A DNA stretch of 64,000 nt from Nocardia wallacei (GTDB taxonomy: Bacteria; Actinomycetota; Actinomycetes; Mycobacteriales; Mycobacteriaceae), in NCBI RefSeq assembly GCF_029869545.1, contig NZ_JARWQD010000240.1, forward strand, positions 1-64,000, written 5' to 3'. The notes below the pieces were generated by a model. It saw only the letters and a program-made list of their open reading frames with translations. It made no database searches and had not been told where the DNA came from. Made by a program: the position numbers and the translations under genes. Positions 8,848-17,083 of this stretch are shown here, in pieces (position 1 is the first letter of the stretch; each line of letters starts with the position of its first letter).

Positions 8848-9444
8848 TCAGGATCTCCGGGCGGGCGCGCGGAGCGAGGGGCAGTAGACGAGCTCTTGGG
8901 TGCGCCCGTCCATGATCCGGCTGTCGAGCAGTTCGAGGTCGAAGTCGTCAGCACCCGCGAGGACCGGGCTGGTCCCGGTCCTGCCCGAGATCGCGGGGAA
9001 GATCGTCACCTGCACGCGGTCGACCAAGCCAGCGGCCAGCAGTGACCGGTTGAGCGACAGGCTCCCCGGCGAACGCAACGGCACATCCGATTCCTCCTTG
9101 AGCCGGGCCACGATCTCGGCGGCGTCACCCTTCACAATGGTCGCGTCCGGCCAGCCGAGGGTGTCCCGCAATGTGGACGACACCACGGTCGCCGGCATGT
9201 GCATCGTCCGGATATTCCATTCATCGAGCGCGTTGGGATCGATGCCGGAGGACATGATCTGCGCGATCTCCCGGAAGGTATTGGCCCCGAACACCATTCG
9301 TTGGTCAGTGGCGAACAGAGTCGCGCGGTGTTCGAGCAGTTCAGGTCCCTGCTTGCCCCAGTAGCCGCCCCAGTCCGCATCATCGGCGTAGGAGCCGTAG
9401 CCATCGAGGGTGGTGAAGACGTCCCAGGTATAGGTGGCGGTCAT
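8848..9444 (-). CDS. dihydrofolate-reductase-fold (RibD C-terminal-like) reductase
   Basis: A 198-residue protein of the DHFR/RibD C-terminal superfamily. It begins TWDVFTTLDGYGSYADDADW, has RMVFGANTFREIAQ in the middle (cofactor-binding region), VPLRSPGSLSLNRSLLAAGL (the GSxxL loop that holds the NADPH diphosphate) and ends with VQVTIFPAISGRTGTSPVL. Such small actinobacterial proteins are usually stand-alone NADPH-dependent reductases of unknown substrate rather than true folate or riboflavin enzymes. GAGGAG precedes the ATG at 9444. It lies 8 bp downstream of the next gene and probably shares its mRNA. Confidence 0.8.
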   Translation of the reverse strand: MTATYTWDVFTTLDGYGSYADDADWGGYWGKQGPELLEHRATLFATDQRMVFGANTFREIAQIMSSGIDPNALDEWNIRTMHMPATVVSSTLRDTLGWPDATIVKGDAAEIVARLKEESDVPLRSPGSLSLNRSLLAAGLVDRVQVTIFPAISGRTGTSPVLAGADDFDLELLDSRIMDGRTQELVYCPSLRAPARRS

Positions 9445-9452
9445 AGCGCTCC

Positions 9453-9992
9453 TCAGGTGTCGTTCGATCGGATGGACGAAACAGGTGGCCAGAGCTGGCG
9501 GCCGACGGCCAGCGCGGCGACGTGGTACGGGGGCAGCGGTTCGTCCTCGGCAACTACCTCGACCAGCACCGCGTCCACGTCCAGACCGTTCTGCAGACGG
9601 GATACGTCGGTGCCTGCAGCGCACACGACGACATAGAGCACCGCTTCGGGCGTCCCAAGCCTGCGGGCCTTCACGATGCGGCGCAAGCCCGGTTGACCGG
9701 ACACGCGGGCGAGCAGATCGGTCTCGGCGGGTAAGCCGTCGGGATCGGCGGCAGAAAAGAACGGGGCGAGATCCGCGCAGCCCAGTACAGGACCGGTGTC
9801 GACTCCGGGCGGGAGGACTCGCTCCGGGCGGGTGAGGTCGATGCCGTAATAGGTGACCTTGTGGGTCAGGGAGCGCTCCAGGTCTTCCAGTTCGCGAGCG
9901 GCCAACAGTGAGCGGAGGGTCGCCAGTTCCCCGTCTGGGAGCCGTCCCGCCAGGCGGCGCAGCAGGTCGACGAGAACTGTTATCTCGTTCAA
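9453..9992 (-). CDS. hypothetical protein, 179 aa
   Basis: An intact soluble protein without signal peptide or membrane segment. The N-terminus is leucine-rich and helical (ITVLVDLLRRLAGRLPDGEL), the middle includes HKVTYYGIDL and the C-terminal half alternates strands and helices (VLYVVVCAAGTDVSRLQNGL). I do not recognise the family. Its stop lies 8 bp before the start of the DHFR-fold reductase, so both are probably translated from one transcript, and the product may supply or regulate that enzyme. Confidence 0.65.
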   Translation of the reverse strand: MNEITVLVDLLRRLAGRLPDGELATLRSLLAARELEDLERSLTHKVTYYGIDLTRPERVLPPGVDTGPVLGCADLAPFFSAADPDGLPAETDLLARVSGQPGLRRIVKARRLGTPEAVLYVVVCAAGTDVSRLQNGLDVDAVLVEVVAEDEPLPPYHVAALAVGRQLWPPVSSIRSNDT

Positions 9993-10065
9993 CCGCGACC
10001 GACCGTCAGCGCGGAGTTCGGGAGGCGGGGCCCGGATGACAAATCCATCTGCCGGTTGTGTCGCG

Positions 10066-10854
10066 TTACGGGTTCGCCGTGGTCCGCGCGGGCAGTTCGG
10101 CTATGCCGAGCCTGCTGCGCAACCAGCGCAGGACCGGAGGCGCGACCTGCTCCACCGCGGATGCGGCGATGATCCAATGCGGCAGGCCGGGATGTACCTG
10201 ATGTTCGGCTCGGTAACGGGCTGCGATGCGCGCCGAAATCCACGGCGCGACATTGCGATCGGCGCCGGCGCTGACACACAGGACCGGGCAGGTTACCGCT
10301 GCGGGATCGACACGGACCGACGGCGAGCCGAAGGTCATGGCCCGAAAGACCCGCCCGGAATCGGGAACCAGCTGCGAGATGATCCGCGCTTGCTCGGCCG
10401 CGGCGAGCGTGCTCAACGGGACCGCTCGCATCGTTCGCGGGCTCGGCAGGAACGACCGGCCTGCCAGCACGGCAGGCAGAACCGGGAACAGGTGCGGCAG
10501 TGGCCGCAGTTGCGGCCACAGCACGCCGGGCGGGATGGAGGCCAGCAACACCAGGGCACGGCAGACCCGAGCCGCGGCCACTTTCTGCGCGACCAACCCG
10601 CCCATGCTGTGCCCGATGACGATCGCTTCCCGCCCCAGATCGTCATAGGCGGCGAGGGCCGCGTCGACGCAATCGCGCACACCGGTGCGCCGAAGCACTC
10701 GATGATCGATGGGATCACGTCCGGGCAAAGCCGGTGCCACACAGTCGAAGCCGGCCCGGGCGAAGAAGCCGAGCCACGGCTCCAGCAGCGCCGGACGCCC
10801 GAAGACGCCGTGCAAGAACAGAATCGGCGGGTTCTCCCCGGAGCTGTCGGTCAT
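10066..10854 (-). CDS. alpha/beta hydrolase
   Basis: A 262-residue hydrolase. The oxyanion motif LFLHGVFG lies near residue 12, the nucleophile elbow GHSMGG near residue 80 and the catalytic histidine in LPHWI near residue 230, with a plausible acid in SAGADRNVAP. No signal peptide is seen from the chosen start. The ATG at 10854 has GGGGAG about 4 bp upstream; a 16-codon longer in-frame start lacks one. Substrate unknown. A gap of about 140 bp separates it from the regulator gene upstream on the same strand. Confidence 0.8.
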   Translation of the reverse strand: MTDSSGENPPILFLHGVFGRPALLEPWLGFFARAGFDCVAPALPGRDPIDHRVLRRTGVRDCVDAALAAYDDLGREAIVIGHSMGGLVAQKVAAARVCRALVLLASIPPGVLWPQLRPLPHLFPVLPAVLAGRSFLPSPRTMRAVPLSTLAAAEQARIISQLVPDSGRVFRAMTFGSPSVRVDPAAVTCPVLCVSAGADRNVAPWISARIAARYRAEHQVHPGLPHWIIAASAVEQVAPPVLRWLRSRLGIAELPARTTANP

Positions 10855-10996
10855 GGCTCCCCTTGTTCTCTCGAGTCCTGCGGCGTGGCCTGGCAGGTGC
10901 ATGCGAATACCGGACTACCAGTATCCTTTCCAGCTGCCGATCGGCACAACCAGTGACAGCGGCGGCTATCCACAGCGTGGATACCCACTTGGCCGC

Positions 10997-11869
10997 CTAC
11001 TCGGCAGCGGCCTGCGACCACGGACGGTCGACATTGCTGGCCAGCATCCTCAGCTTGTGCTCGGTGTCGGGGTGATCGTTCGGATGAAAAACCAACAGCA
11101 ACTGACCGGGATTCTGCGGCAGGTGCAGCACAGTGTCGGTCAATCGCAGCTCACCCACCTCCGGATGATTCAGATCGACGCCACCGAGCGGCCTGGAGCG
11201 GACACAATGCGAACTCCACAGCGTGGCGAACTCGTCGCTTTCCTGCCGCATGCTGCTGACCAGGCCTGCCAGTCCCGAATCACCGGGATGGTGTGCGCAG
11301 GCAACCCGCAATCGGCCGACGATATCCTCGGCGACGTCTCGCCAATTCTGGAACAGTGCGCGCGATTCGGCGTCGACAAGAACGGTCCGGATCCAGTTCA
11401 CCGTCCCGTCCTGCGGCGCGTCGAACGACAGGTGCGAAGCAAATACCTTGTGCGCGAGGCGGTTCCAGCCCAATACCGTCAGATCGTGGCCGAGCACCCC
11501 GGCCGGCGCGGACAGGCTGCTCAGCAGTGCCGACAGCGCGGGATCGAGCCGGGCGGCCGGACTGACCCGCCCACGCCTCGGCTGGAATCCGGCCAGCCTG
11601 CACAGGTACGCGCGCTCGTCGTCGTCCAGCAGCATCGCTGTCGCCAGCGCCTCGACGATATCGGCCGACGGCACCCGAACGGAGCCTTGTTCGATTCGCG
11701 TGTAATAGGAAGGACTGAGTCCCGCCAGTGCGGCGATTTCTTCGCGACGCAGCCCGGGAACCCTCCGCGCAGTGCCGTCGAACATCTCGAGCTTCGTCGG
11801 ATCCAGCACGTTGCGACGACTACGAAGGAACTCTCCGAACGTTTTCGCGGTCGAATCCTGTGGCCGCAT
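10997..11869 (-). CDS. XRE-type HTH regulator with MmyB-like ligand domain
   Basis: A 290-residue regulator. The helix-turn-helix lies in GLRREEIAALAGLSPSYYTR and IEQGSVRVPSADIVEAL (residues about 35-75). The C-terminal two thirds match the MmyB-like, PAS-related domain: VLGHDLTVLGWNRLAHKVF, then DGTVNWIRTVLVD, then the ending LPQNPGQLLLVFHPN. Members are usually autoregulated or control a divergent short-chain dehydrogenase. Here the upstream neighbour is a gene remnant, so the target is unknown. I chose the ATG at 11869 because the conserved N-terminus begins there; upstream codons in the frame are not conserved-looking. Confidence 0.82.
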   Translation of the reverse strand: MRPQDSTAKTFGEFLRSRRNVLDPTKLEMFDGTARRVPGLRREEIAALAGLSPSYYTRIEQGSVRVPSADIVEALATAMLLDDDERAYLCRLAGFQPRRGRVSPAARLDPALSALLSSLSAPAGVLGHDLTVLGWNRLAHKVFASHLSFDAPQDGTVNWIRTVLVDAESRALFQNWRDVAEDIVGRLRVACAHHPGDSGLAGLVSSMRQESDEFATLWSSHCVRSRPLGGVDLNHPEVGELRLTDTVLHLPQNPGQLLLVFHPNDHPDTEHKLRMLASNVDRPWSQAAAE

Positions 11870-11949
11870 AGACGCATATGCTACCGAGTTTCCCGGCCCT
11901 TCACCGACCATAACCGCACTATCCGCCCGCTCGGAGCCGTGCTCGCCGG

Positions 11950-12170
11950 GCAGCACGACGAGGGGACCGAGGCCGCCGCTACCCTCGGCTCGGAAAACGA
12001 CATCCTCATAGAGTTCGCAACAGCCGGATTCAATGGGATCCTCGCCCAGATCGCGACGGAGCGCGTAGAGTTGATCACCAGATCGGCCACCGTGATCGTG
12101 CGTCGATGCCCCACTCCGGATTGCACGATGCTCTTCGTCAAGAACCAGGATTCCACCGGCGCTGCCTATT
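11950..12170 (+). pseudogene. CGNR zinc-finger protein fragment
   Basis: The plus strand reads ENDILIEFATAGFNGILAQI, VELITRSATVIVRRCPTPDC and TMLFVKN. The RCxxPDCxxLF pattern is the first half of the CGNR zinc finger of actinobacterial regulators. The second half (WCSMxxCGNR) is missing, as is the N-terminal domain. Identification rests on this short motif. Confidence 0.35.
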
Positions 12171-12246
12171 CCCTGACCCAAACCCCCTTGACGCGAGGCA
12201 TTTCTCGCGGACGTGCTGCGGCGCGCCATAACTTCGCGTCACGCTC

Positions 12247-12267
12247 TATTGAAAACTATTTCCAATA
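12247..12267. promoter_or_regulatory. Zur/Fur-like 7-1-7 palindrome
   Basis: A 21-bp imperfect palindrome TATTGAAAACTATTTCCAATA in otherwise GC-rich DNA. Its core TGAAAAC-T-ATTTCCA resembles Fur-family boxes, especially actinobacterial Zur sites. It is about 35 bp from the 3' end of the metal ATPase remnant on the minus strand and after a truncated CGNR gene, so any gene it controlled has been lost or rearranged. Confidence 0.45.
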
Positions 12268-12300
12268 GATTTCAGGATCTCGGCCGTGGACGTACGGCTG

Positions 12301-13440
12301 CTAGGCCCGCGATTCGGCGGCTTTCCGCCAGACAGCGCTGCGCAGCAGTCGCAACCCGTTGAGCCCGACGATGACGGTGGAGCCCTCGTACCCCGCTACG
12401 CCCAGCGGCAGCGGGAGGGTGCCGACGAGGTCCCACACCACCAGCACGGCGATGAAGGTCGCGGCGATGGCAAGATTCGCGATCACCACGCGGCGGGCAC
12501 GGCGAGCGAGTGCTATCACGGTGGGGGCGGTCTCGAGGTCAATCGCTGCCACATCGCGGGTGATCACCGCGTCGGCGGTGTCCAGGGCGAGATCGGAACC
12601 GGTGCGGCCCATGGCGATTCCCACGTGTGCGGCGGCGAGTGCGGGCGCGTCCGTTGACGCCGTCGCCGATCAGCGCGACCTTCGCGCCGGCGTCCGAGAG
12701 CGCGCGGACCGCAGCAGCCTTGTCCTGCGGGAGCAGCCCGGCGCGCACCTCGGCGATGCCGATCTGAGTGGCGAGATGGCTTGCGGCACGAGCATTGTCG
12801 CCGGTCAGCAAGAGCGGCTCGGAGCAGGTGACCGTACGCAGCCGAGTCACCGCCGCCTCCGCACAGGGACGTGGGCGATCCGCCAGACCGAGCACCCCAA
12901 CGGCGACGCTGTCCACGCTGACGACCACGGCCGTGCACCTGAGGGCCTCCAGCCGATCGACCGGGGCTTGCGCCGCGCTGTCGGGCGCTCGGCCGCCAGC
13001 GGGCCGGTGGTCAGTATCCGAAAGGTAGTCGGCCCTGCCTATTTCGACCATCCGACCGCCCACACGGGCACGCACGCCCCGCCCCGGCATCGACTCGAAG
13101 TCCTCGACCGGCTCCGGCGTGATACCGCGCTCCCGCGCTGCGGCGACCACGGCGCGGGCCAGCGGATGCTGCGAGGGGTGCTCGGCAGCGGCAGCGAGCC
13201 GCAGCAGTTCCGATTCTCCCACACCGCGATCCGGCAGGACGCAGACCTCGACCACCTGCGGCGCGCCCGTGGTGAGCGTGCCGGTCTTGTCGAGGCGACC
13301 CGATCCACGGTACCCAGATGTTCCAGCACCACAGCCGATTTCACCAGCACGCCATGGCGTCCTGCATTGGCGATCACCGACAGCAGCGGCGGCATGGTGG
13401 CCGGCACCACCGCGCACGGTGACGCCGCGATCATGAAGGT
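12301..13440 (-). pseudogene. P1B-4-type metal-transporting ATPase, truncated and frameshifted
   Basis: The minus strand holds the catalytic half of a heavy-metal P-type ATPase: membrane motif MIAASPCAVVPATMPPLLS, phosphorylation site DKTGTLTTG, the HP motif in AAEHPSQHPLARA, LLLTGDNARAASHLATQIG, GDGVN, and two C-terminal membrane helices ending at 12301. An SPC instead of CPC motif points to the P1B-4 (Co/Ni/Fe-type, CtpD-like) group. The N-terminal helices are missing: at about 13440 the sequence passes into an ISL3 transposase. Frameshifts occur near 13310 (before DKTG) and near 12650 (after GDGVN, one extra G). Confidence 0.7.
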
Positions 13441-14405
13441 CACGGTCTTGCCGTCGAGATTCAGTGCTTTCGCGGTCGCGGTCGGGCCGACGTCCTTGGC
13501 GACCAGCGCGTGGATCTCGGCGTGGCGTTGCCGGGTCGCCGCTTCTGGCCGTGCTGACGCCGGTGTCCGGCCCGCCGGTGCCGGGTCGGGTCGGGCGACC
13601 GCTGCGTGTTCGTCGTCCTCGCGCAGGCATTTACGGTGCGCGCGAACAACTTTGTCGACTGCGGTGGTCAGATTGTGGAGCAGAGTGCCACCTGTCCGCG
13701 ATTTGAATCGCTTGCGGCGCACCACGACTGGCGCCGTCAGCATACGGACCGCCGCGATCGCGGCACACGACGCGAATGCCTGGATGTTGGGCCAGCCAGG
13801 CGGCAAGGGTGTCGGAGGTCCGGTCCGGCAGCAGGTCGACCGGCCGGTGGGTACGCATGTCGATCACCACGGTGCCGTAGATATGTCCGCGGCGGATGGC
13901 CCAATCGTCGACACCGGCCTCCACCAGCTCACCGACCGCCGGCAGCCGGATCGCGCACACGAGCCCCAGCAACGTTGATCGAGACACCTCCACCGCCAGC
14001 TGCCTCGCCATCCTCGCCCCTGGTCGGCCACCCAGCGCCCGCCCGACCCGCGTCAGCAACTCGGCCACCAACGGAACTGCGCCGCTGCTACCGAGCAGCC
14101 AGCCCTGCGACCTGCTCGGAGAAGATCCGGCGCTCGCACTGAGCAGCCGCGCACCGAAACCGGCGCACCATCAGCCGGATCACCACTTCCCGGCCCGCAA
14201 CGGCCAGGTCCACGATCGTGCGCCGGTAACCGCTATGCACCACCGACGAGCCACACCCACACCGCGTGCAAACAGCCGAAGAACCGCACATCGACGCATC
14301 GAACACGATCCGACCGCCCATCGCTGACACGTCATCGAGACGAACCACCGACAGATGCGGAAACAGAAGGCTCACAACATGCTTCGCGACACCATCCAAC
14401 ACCAC
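13440..14405 (-). pseudogene. ISL3-family transposase remnant
   Basis: From 14405 the frame reads an N-terminal zinc ribbon ([34 protein letters not shown]). It shifts near 14080 to the DDE part ([53 protein letters not shown]) and shifts again near 13690 to a C-terminal stretch with QRHAEIHALVAKDVG. Its end is fused in frame to the metal ATPase near 13440. Two frameshifts make it inactive. Confidence 0.7.
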
Positions 14406-14923
14406 GAACTGCGTCTACATCCGACCCGCCTGCGCGACAGAGAGATCGACACACGCCCGATCACCAAATTCCGACCAGACCCCATCACCCTGGCAGGCGA
14501 CAATAGCATCCGCAGCTCCATCTGAAAACTCGGGGCCTCAAACACTCGGCCAGTGCACCGGCAACCAGCGGATCAGCGTCCACTCCTTGACAATGGGCTC
14601 ACACATGTATTCCATGGATACATGTCGACCATCAGTGTCAACGACGGGAGGGCACCGAGCGTCGACACCGCCTGCGACGCCGGGGCACGTGTCTATCCAC
14701 GAAGAGGCGACATCGATCGCTGCGCCCACTGGAACGAGGCATACGCACAAGGTGTCGCAGCAGCACACTCGATCCCGGAGACTACCAATCTCCACGTCCG
14801 ACGTCCCCTCGGGACGGTCGAATCAATACGGACTCCTCGTTCCAGTTCGTTGGCCAAGCCAGCCATCACGACGATCTCATTATCCGGGACTCACCCGATG
14901 ACGGCGACCTCACCGCCCTACCC
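14406..14923. other. stretch without a recognised gene
   Basis: Short frames on both strands overlap but none has a recognisable motif. A plus frame continuing into the next entry contains HHDDLIIRDSPDDGDLTALP, which might be the decayed start of that gene. Confidence 0.35.
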
Positions 14924-15268
14924 GTGCACAGAGAACGCATAGTCTGCATATGCACAATGGGCCACGCCGCCGACATTCGTACAGGAAGGGCAATGATCGC
15001 CTCCATTCTCGCCTTCGATCGCGAAATCCTGGCCGAAGATTCTGTCGCACTCGCCGATATTACACAGCAAAGTACTCTCATTCGTACAACTGTGCCACGC
15101 AAATCACCTGATCATAGGGTGGACTTAGTGAGCCTAGGCCCTCGGGCAGATTTGCTACGTGGCCGTAACGTCGCCGATACAAAGTGGAAGTCCTGTTACG
15201 AATATCCGATGACAATGATCGCTATCGAAACACTCTTGAGTGTTGATGACCTGCTAACGGACAGTTAA
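14924..15268 (+). CDS. hypothetical protein, 114 aa (doubtful)
   Basis: A plus frame starting HRERIVCICTMGHAADIRTG and containing REILAEDSVALADITQQSTL. It is slightly less GC-rich than its neighbours, has no recognisable domain and no clear ribosome binding site. The open frame extends upstream of the ATG, so the true start may be elsewhere. It could be a random frame. Confidence 0.3.
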   Translation: MHRERIVCICTMGHAADIRTGRAMIASILAFDREILAEDSVALADITQQSTLIRTTVPRKSPDHRVDLVSLGPRADLLRGRNVADTKWKSCYEYPMTMIAIETLLSVDDLLTDS

Positions 15269-15342
15269 CGCGAGGTTCACGGAGCAAGCTTAGATTTCCC
15301 CTGCAGAGCGTTAGTACCGATGGCCTACCACGGAAGGCGCAC

Positions 15343-15774
15343 ATGTCTTGGGAAGATTTGCACGCTCGCACCGAAGTTATTCACGCCGTACTCGAACGGG
15401 CGGCGCAAGATCCCTCCGACCCCAACATTTTCAACATTCCCGACTTGGAACGACTGTTCGGAGGGCCTGATGGCGTCCTTCTCGCACTGCAGTATCGCTG
15501 GAGGATCCATCTCGAAGCGAAAACTGATCAGGCGATCAGTGATGGACGGACACCCGATGATGCAGCGATCGAGCTCATGGCCGAGCAGCCCACACTATAT
15601 GCAGTGCTGAGCGCTCAGCTACGCTGCGGCGGGCCGGGTCGTCCGCGGCAGCGGCTTCACGCTCGATCAATCAATTCAGTCGAGAATGGACTGACCGACT
15701 TCAACCAGTCTGAAAATTGGGTTCATGGCGGCCCCGACACCCCATTCGCCATCGCCCAGGCATACACAATTTAG
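15343..15774 (+). CDS. hypothetical protein, 143 aa
   Basis: The N-terminal 95 residues look like a well-formed soluble helical domain (SWEDLHARTEVIHAVLERAA, ERLFGGPDGVLLALQYRW, PTLYAVLSAQLR) that I associate with conserved hypothetical proteins of Nocardia and related genera. The last 45 residues are low-complexity and may be a frameshifted tail. GGAAGG lies 5 bp upstream of the ATG. No membrane segment or signal is seen. Function unknown. Confidence 0.65.
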   Translation: MSWEDLHARTEVIHAVLERAAQDPSDPNIFNIPDLERLFGGPDGVLLALQYRWRIHLEAKTDQAISDGRTPDDAAIELMAEQPTLYAVLSAQLRCGGPGRPRQRLHARSINSVENGLTDFNQSENWVHGGPDTPFAIAQAYTI

Positions 15775-15812
15775 AAGACGAGGCGAACTGCGATGGTATC
15801 CCGCAAAAGGTT

Positions 15813-15844
15813 GGCGAGTCTTATCACCCGCTTGGGCACTCGCC
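15813..15844 (+). terminator. hairpin downstream of the 143-aa gene
   Basis: GGCGAGT at 15813-15819 pairs with ACTCGCC at 15838-15844, enclosing an 18-base loop that itself contains CCC and GGG. It lies 39 bp after the stop. There is no T-tract, as is common for actinobacterial terminators. Confidence 0.35.
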
Positions 15845-15872
15845 ATGTCCCTGCTGCAATGAATTCGCAGCC

Positions 15873-15905
15873 CGAGGAAAGATCCCGCACAGCGGGCCTT
15901 TCTCG
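15873..15905 (+). terminator. second long hairpin, terminator-like
   Basis: The arm CGAGGAAAGATCCCGC pairs with GCGGGCCTTTCTCG over nearly its full length with one or two bulges and a three-base loop. It follows the previous hairpin by 28 bp. It could terminate the upstream gene or be part of a processed leader. Confidence 0.4.
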
Positions 15906-16289
15906 CTAACGGCGTTTCCGGCGCTGTTCGTCAGTAGGTTTGAGCGTTGCGCCAGCGGTCGGCGAAGGGCGGGCACGATGGGCCTTGCGCTGGTCGAGTC
16001 GGAGCGGGGCACGGTGTCGGCATTGCTGCCGCTCTGTGTCCCCCGGGGCCGCTCGCCGAACCCGGCGTGCGGCCCCTCGGCACACCCGGGCTCTCCACGC
16101 TCGGATGCCGTCAGGCTGTTCCGTGTCACAGGAATGGGATGGGATCTTGTTAACCCGGTAGCGGGTATCGGGTAATCGTGACCGACGCCGGGTTGAATAC
16201 CTCGACCCCGTCCACTGCCATCGGAAGCCACCGCCTCGTCGGGGTGGTGTACTTGCGGCGGAACACCTTCCAGCGCCAGCAGTGCCGTT
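15906..16289. other. stretch without a recognised gene
   Basis: Minus-strand sequence near 16190-16290 reads TRRWLPMAVDGVEVFNPASV in one frame and looks coding, but it is interrupted by stops and I cannot assign it. The rest shows nothing recognisable. Confidence 0.3.
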
Positions 16290-17010
16290 TCCGCAACCAG
16301 CGAACGGTTCACGCTGGCAGCTGACACGTCCCGGCTTTGTCAGGGCTGCTCCCGCCTCCCGGGCACCTCCCGGATCAGTCCGAGAAACCGCTGGCGCCGT
16401 TCCTTCCCGATATCGTGGAGCCGCTGCGCGCCTCTGGTGAACTCGACATCGATGACGGGGCACCAGGCGCAGTCGTGTGCGATGTCGGCGGCGACCATCG
16501 ACCGGCGGCTGTCCGGTGACCGGAAACGGTTGCGGCTGAAGGGGAAACGCGGACGAAGCCGGGTTCGTTGCTGTAGTCGCCGATCGCGATCCGGACCTGG
16601 GCAGGATGGGACGAGGCGCGGCTGGGGTTCGTGGAGATCGATACCGTCGGTCACGACGACGGCGCGATCCGCGTTGCGAGAACTGCTATGCGCTCACGAT
16701 GGCCCGATATCGCCTGCTGTGTTTCTGCGAGGACTAGCGGACCATCTTCACTCGGTCGCCGCCGAGAAACAAGAACGACGGCTGTCACGTGGAGGAGAAC
16801 AACTGGTCGGTTGCGCGCCAGACGGTCGGCTATTTCCATTACGGCACCGAACCAGAGCTGTTGCTGCTCAACGACATCTATGCGACGCTGCGGCTGCAGG
16901 TCACTTCTTCGATCCGCATCAGAAGCTGGTGTCCAAGCAGCGAATCGACGCCAAGATGATCGAGAGGTACGATACCGCGGACACCACGAATTATCGGATG
17001 CTCGCCGACC
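16290..17010 (+). pseudogene. integrase-core (DDE) IS transposase remnant
   Basis: The plus strand carries, in changing frames, EPLRASGELDIDD, SAATIDRRLSGDRKRLRLKG, a KPGSLL-like segment, DEARLGFVEIDTVGHDDGAI (start of the DDE core), WSVARQTVGYFHYGTEPELL, LLNDIYATLRL, then FFDPHQKLVSKQRIDAKMIE and RYDTADTTNYRMLAD (C-terminus). The order matches actinobacterial IS transposases of the IS3/IS481 superfamily. Most of the DDE core is deleted and at least three frameshifts occur. Confidence 0.6.
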
Positions 17011-17083
17011 GCGCATATGCGGTGATGCCAGAAGATCGCAAAGTCTGTGGGGTTGCTCTGACGGCGGGGACGCCCATGGTGCG

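Noticed and set aside
10709..12268. 519-codon open frame on the plus strand
   Set aside because: It is antisense to the alpha/beta hydrolase and the MmyB-like regulator, whose frames carry clear family motifs. Only its last part, with a CGNR-like motif, was kept as a remnant.
15813..15844. tRNA-like fold
   Set aside because: A 7-bp stem is present but there is no T-loop, anticodon arm or CCA-compatible geometry.
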